DNA from: Bordetella parapertussis
GTDB taxonomy: Bacteria > Pseudomonadota > Gammaproteobacteria > Burkholderiales > Burkholderiaceae_C
Length of the DNA stretch: 22,369 bases
Direction: 5' to 3'
NCBI GenBank assembly: GCA_945878065.1
Contig: CAMDXA010000031.1
Span: 1 to 22,369, forward strand
Both the position numbers and the translations under genes were made by a program. Positions 21,296 through 22,369 of this stretch are shown here, piece by piece. Below the pieces are notes generated by a model that did not search any database, was not told the origin of the DNA, and worked only from the letters and a program-made list of their open reading frames with translations. How positions within the stretch are numbered: the stretch's first letter is position 1; each line of letters starts with the position of its first letter.

Positions 21296-22369
21296 TCAGT
21301 TCAAAGGCAGGCGTTTGACCAGCACCACACTTTTACGGTCCGGGCTGTATTTGCCCAATCGCGCTTGCGGCAGCCAGTCGATAGGCACTTGCACAAAGCC
21401 ACGTTTTAAAAACCAGTGCATGGTGCGCGTGGTCAGCACAAAAATACTTTCTACCCCAAGGTGACGGGCGCGCTGCTCGATGCGACGCAGAATTTTTTCG
21501 CCGTCCCCCTGTCCTTGAGAATGAGGCGACACGGTCAGAGCCGCCATTTCGGCGGTTTTGTTTTCAGGATATGGATAGAGGGCAGCGCATCCAAAGATCA
21601 CGCTATCGTGTTCAATAACCGTGTAGTTACCGATGTCGCGTTCTATTTCGGTGCGTTCACGGCGCACCAGGGTGCCGTCGTTCTCCAACGGCTCGATCAA
21701 TTGCAAAATGCCGCCTAAATCGTCCGGTGTGGCCTCGCGCAAACTTTCCAGCCGCTCATCAACCCCCATGGTGCCAATGCCGTCGTGCACATAAATTTCC
21801 AGCAGCAACACGCCGTCCACCGCGAACGGCAGGATGTGGCTGCGTTCCACACCCGCTTTGCAGGCCTTCACGCAATGCTGCAAATAAAAACCAATATCGG
21901 TGGGCTGCGTGGCCGAGGGCTCTTTGGCTAGCAAGGCTTCGGCCACATCCAGTGGCATTTCCGTGTCAATCGGGTTGTCTTCGCTCTCGGGTTCATGGGG
22001 TCGGACACGAATGCCGGGCACTTCGGCGACAAAGATGAGTTTGTCGGCGTGCAAGGCGATGGCCACCGAGGTGGCCACTTCTTCCATGGTCAGGTTGAAA
22101 GCTTCGCCCGTGGGTGAGAAGCCAAACGGCGAGATCAACACCATGGCGTCGAGGTTCAGAATTTGGCTGATGCCGGACACGTCGACTTTGCGCACCATGC
22201 CCGAGTGTTGGAAGTCCACGCCATCGACGATGCCCACCGGTTTGGCGGTGATGAAATTGCCCGAGATGACGCGCACCGTGGCACCGGCCATGGGCGTGTT
22301 GGGCAGGCCTTGGCTGAAGGCTGCTTCAATTTCATAGCGCAGTTGGCCTGCGGCTTCTTGGGCGCAATC
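21296..22369 (-). CDS. argA: N-acetylglutamate synthase ArgA, N-terminus beyond the window
   Basis: The frame runs from the stop at 21296 to the right edge without a break, giving 357 residues; the first visible residues (AAGQLRYEIEAAFSQGLPNTPMAGA) match the interior of ArgA, so the ATG at 22291 is internal and not the start. The amino-acid-kinase-like domain covers the part with VISGNFITAKPVGIVDGVDF and VLISPFGFSPTGEAFNL, which binds arginine or acetyl-glutamate. The GNAT acetyltransferase domain is at the C-terminus with the acetyl-CoA loop SPHSQGQGDGEKILRRIE and FLKRGFV. ArgA makes N-acetylglutamate, the first step of arginine synthesis. Roughly 70-90 N-terminal residues should lie outside. 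Confidence 0.93.
   Translation of the reverse strand, partial: DCAQEAAGQLRYEIEAAFSQGLPNTPMAGATVRVISGNFITAKPVGIVDGVDFQHSGMVRKVDVSGISQILNLDAMVLISPFGFSPTGEAFNLTMEEVATSVAIALHADKLIFVAEVPGIRVRPHEPESEDNPIDTEMPLDVAEALLAKEPSATQPTDIGFYLQHCVKACKAGVERSHILPFAVDGVLLLEIYVHDGIGTMGVDERLESLREATPDDLGGILQLIEPLENDGTLVRRERTEIERDIGNYTVIEHDSVIFGCAALYPYPENKTAEMAALTVSPHSQGQGDGEKILRRIEQRARHLGVESIFVLTTRTMHWFLKRGFVQVPIDWLPQARLGKYSPDRKSVVLVKRLPLN

Overview
The window looks like a chromosomal segment of a betaproteobacterium, most likely a Burkholderiales/Comamonadaceae-type organism. The reasons are a NagR/NahR-type regulator beside a salicylate 5-hydroxylase cluster, a thiO-thiS-thiG-thiE operon whose ThiE has a long N-terminal extension, an APS-reductase type cys operon containing a DUF934 gene, and the 7Fe ferredoxin/TrxR-like ferredoxin reductase pair. 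G+C is moderate, and by eye the first ~1.5 kb is clearly more AT-rich than the rest. No database search was possible; names rest on motifs and remembered family sequences.

Region 1 (1-1.8 kb) is an accessory-looking edge: the 5' part of a tyrosine-recombinase integrase running off the left end, a non-coding AT-rich stretch with hairpins and a direct repeat, the 5' half of a tRNA-Asn gene cut at the anticodon loop, and two small membrane-protein genes. It reads like one end of an integrated element whose body lies to the left.

Region 2 (1.8-6.1 kb) is an aromatic-degradation module: a divergent LysR regulator (nagR/nahR type) with a clear LysR box, then nagG, nagH, nagAb and a gentisate 1,2-dioxygenase gene. 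In the usual nagAa position there is only a 47-codon in-frame remnant that joins the N-terminus of the ferredoxin reductase to its C-terminus. The hydroxylase therefore has no reductase of its own here, and the later pathway genes (maleylpyruvate isomerase, fumarylpyruvate hydrolase) are absent from the window.

Region 3 (6.1-11.4 kb) is thiamine synthesis: thiO-thiS-thiG-thiE on the minus strand with overlapping or touching genes, thiD divergent on the plus strand, and cytX, a putative hydroxymethylpyrimidine permease gene preceded by a TPP riboswitch.

Region 4 (11.5-18.9 kb, all minus strand) is assimilatory sulfate reduction: tauE-like exporter, cysI, a DUF934 gene, cysH (APS reductase with both FeS cysteine pairs), cysD and cysN, followed by fdxA and a TrxR-like ferredoxin-NADP+ reductase gene that could feed electrons to the sulfite reductase. 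There is no APS kinase or CysJ flavoprotein, as expected for an APS-reductase, ferredoxin-dependent route.

Region 5 (19.1 kb to the end) holds a stand-alone MnmC-type FAD oxidoreductase, YggX, DsbB, and the C-terminal two-thirds or more of ArgA running off the right edge.

The points most worth a second look are the internally deleted ferredoxin reductase in front of an otherwise intact salicylate 5-hydroxylase operon, the split tRNA-Asn next to an integrase, the ThiS Gly-Gly codons doubling as the ribosome-binding site of a TTG-initiated thiG, and two mutually exclusive 9-bp hairpins between the convergent genes near 1.74 kb. I saw no clearly new multi-gene system; most of the window is recognisable metabolism.
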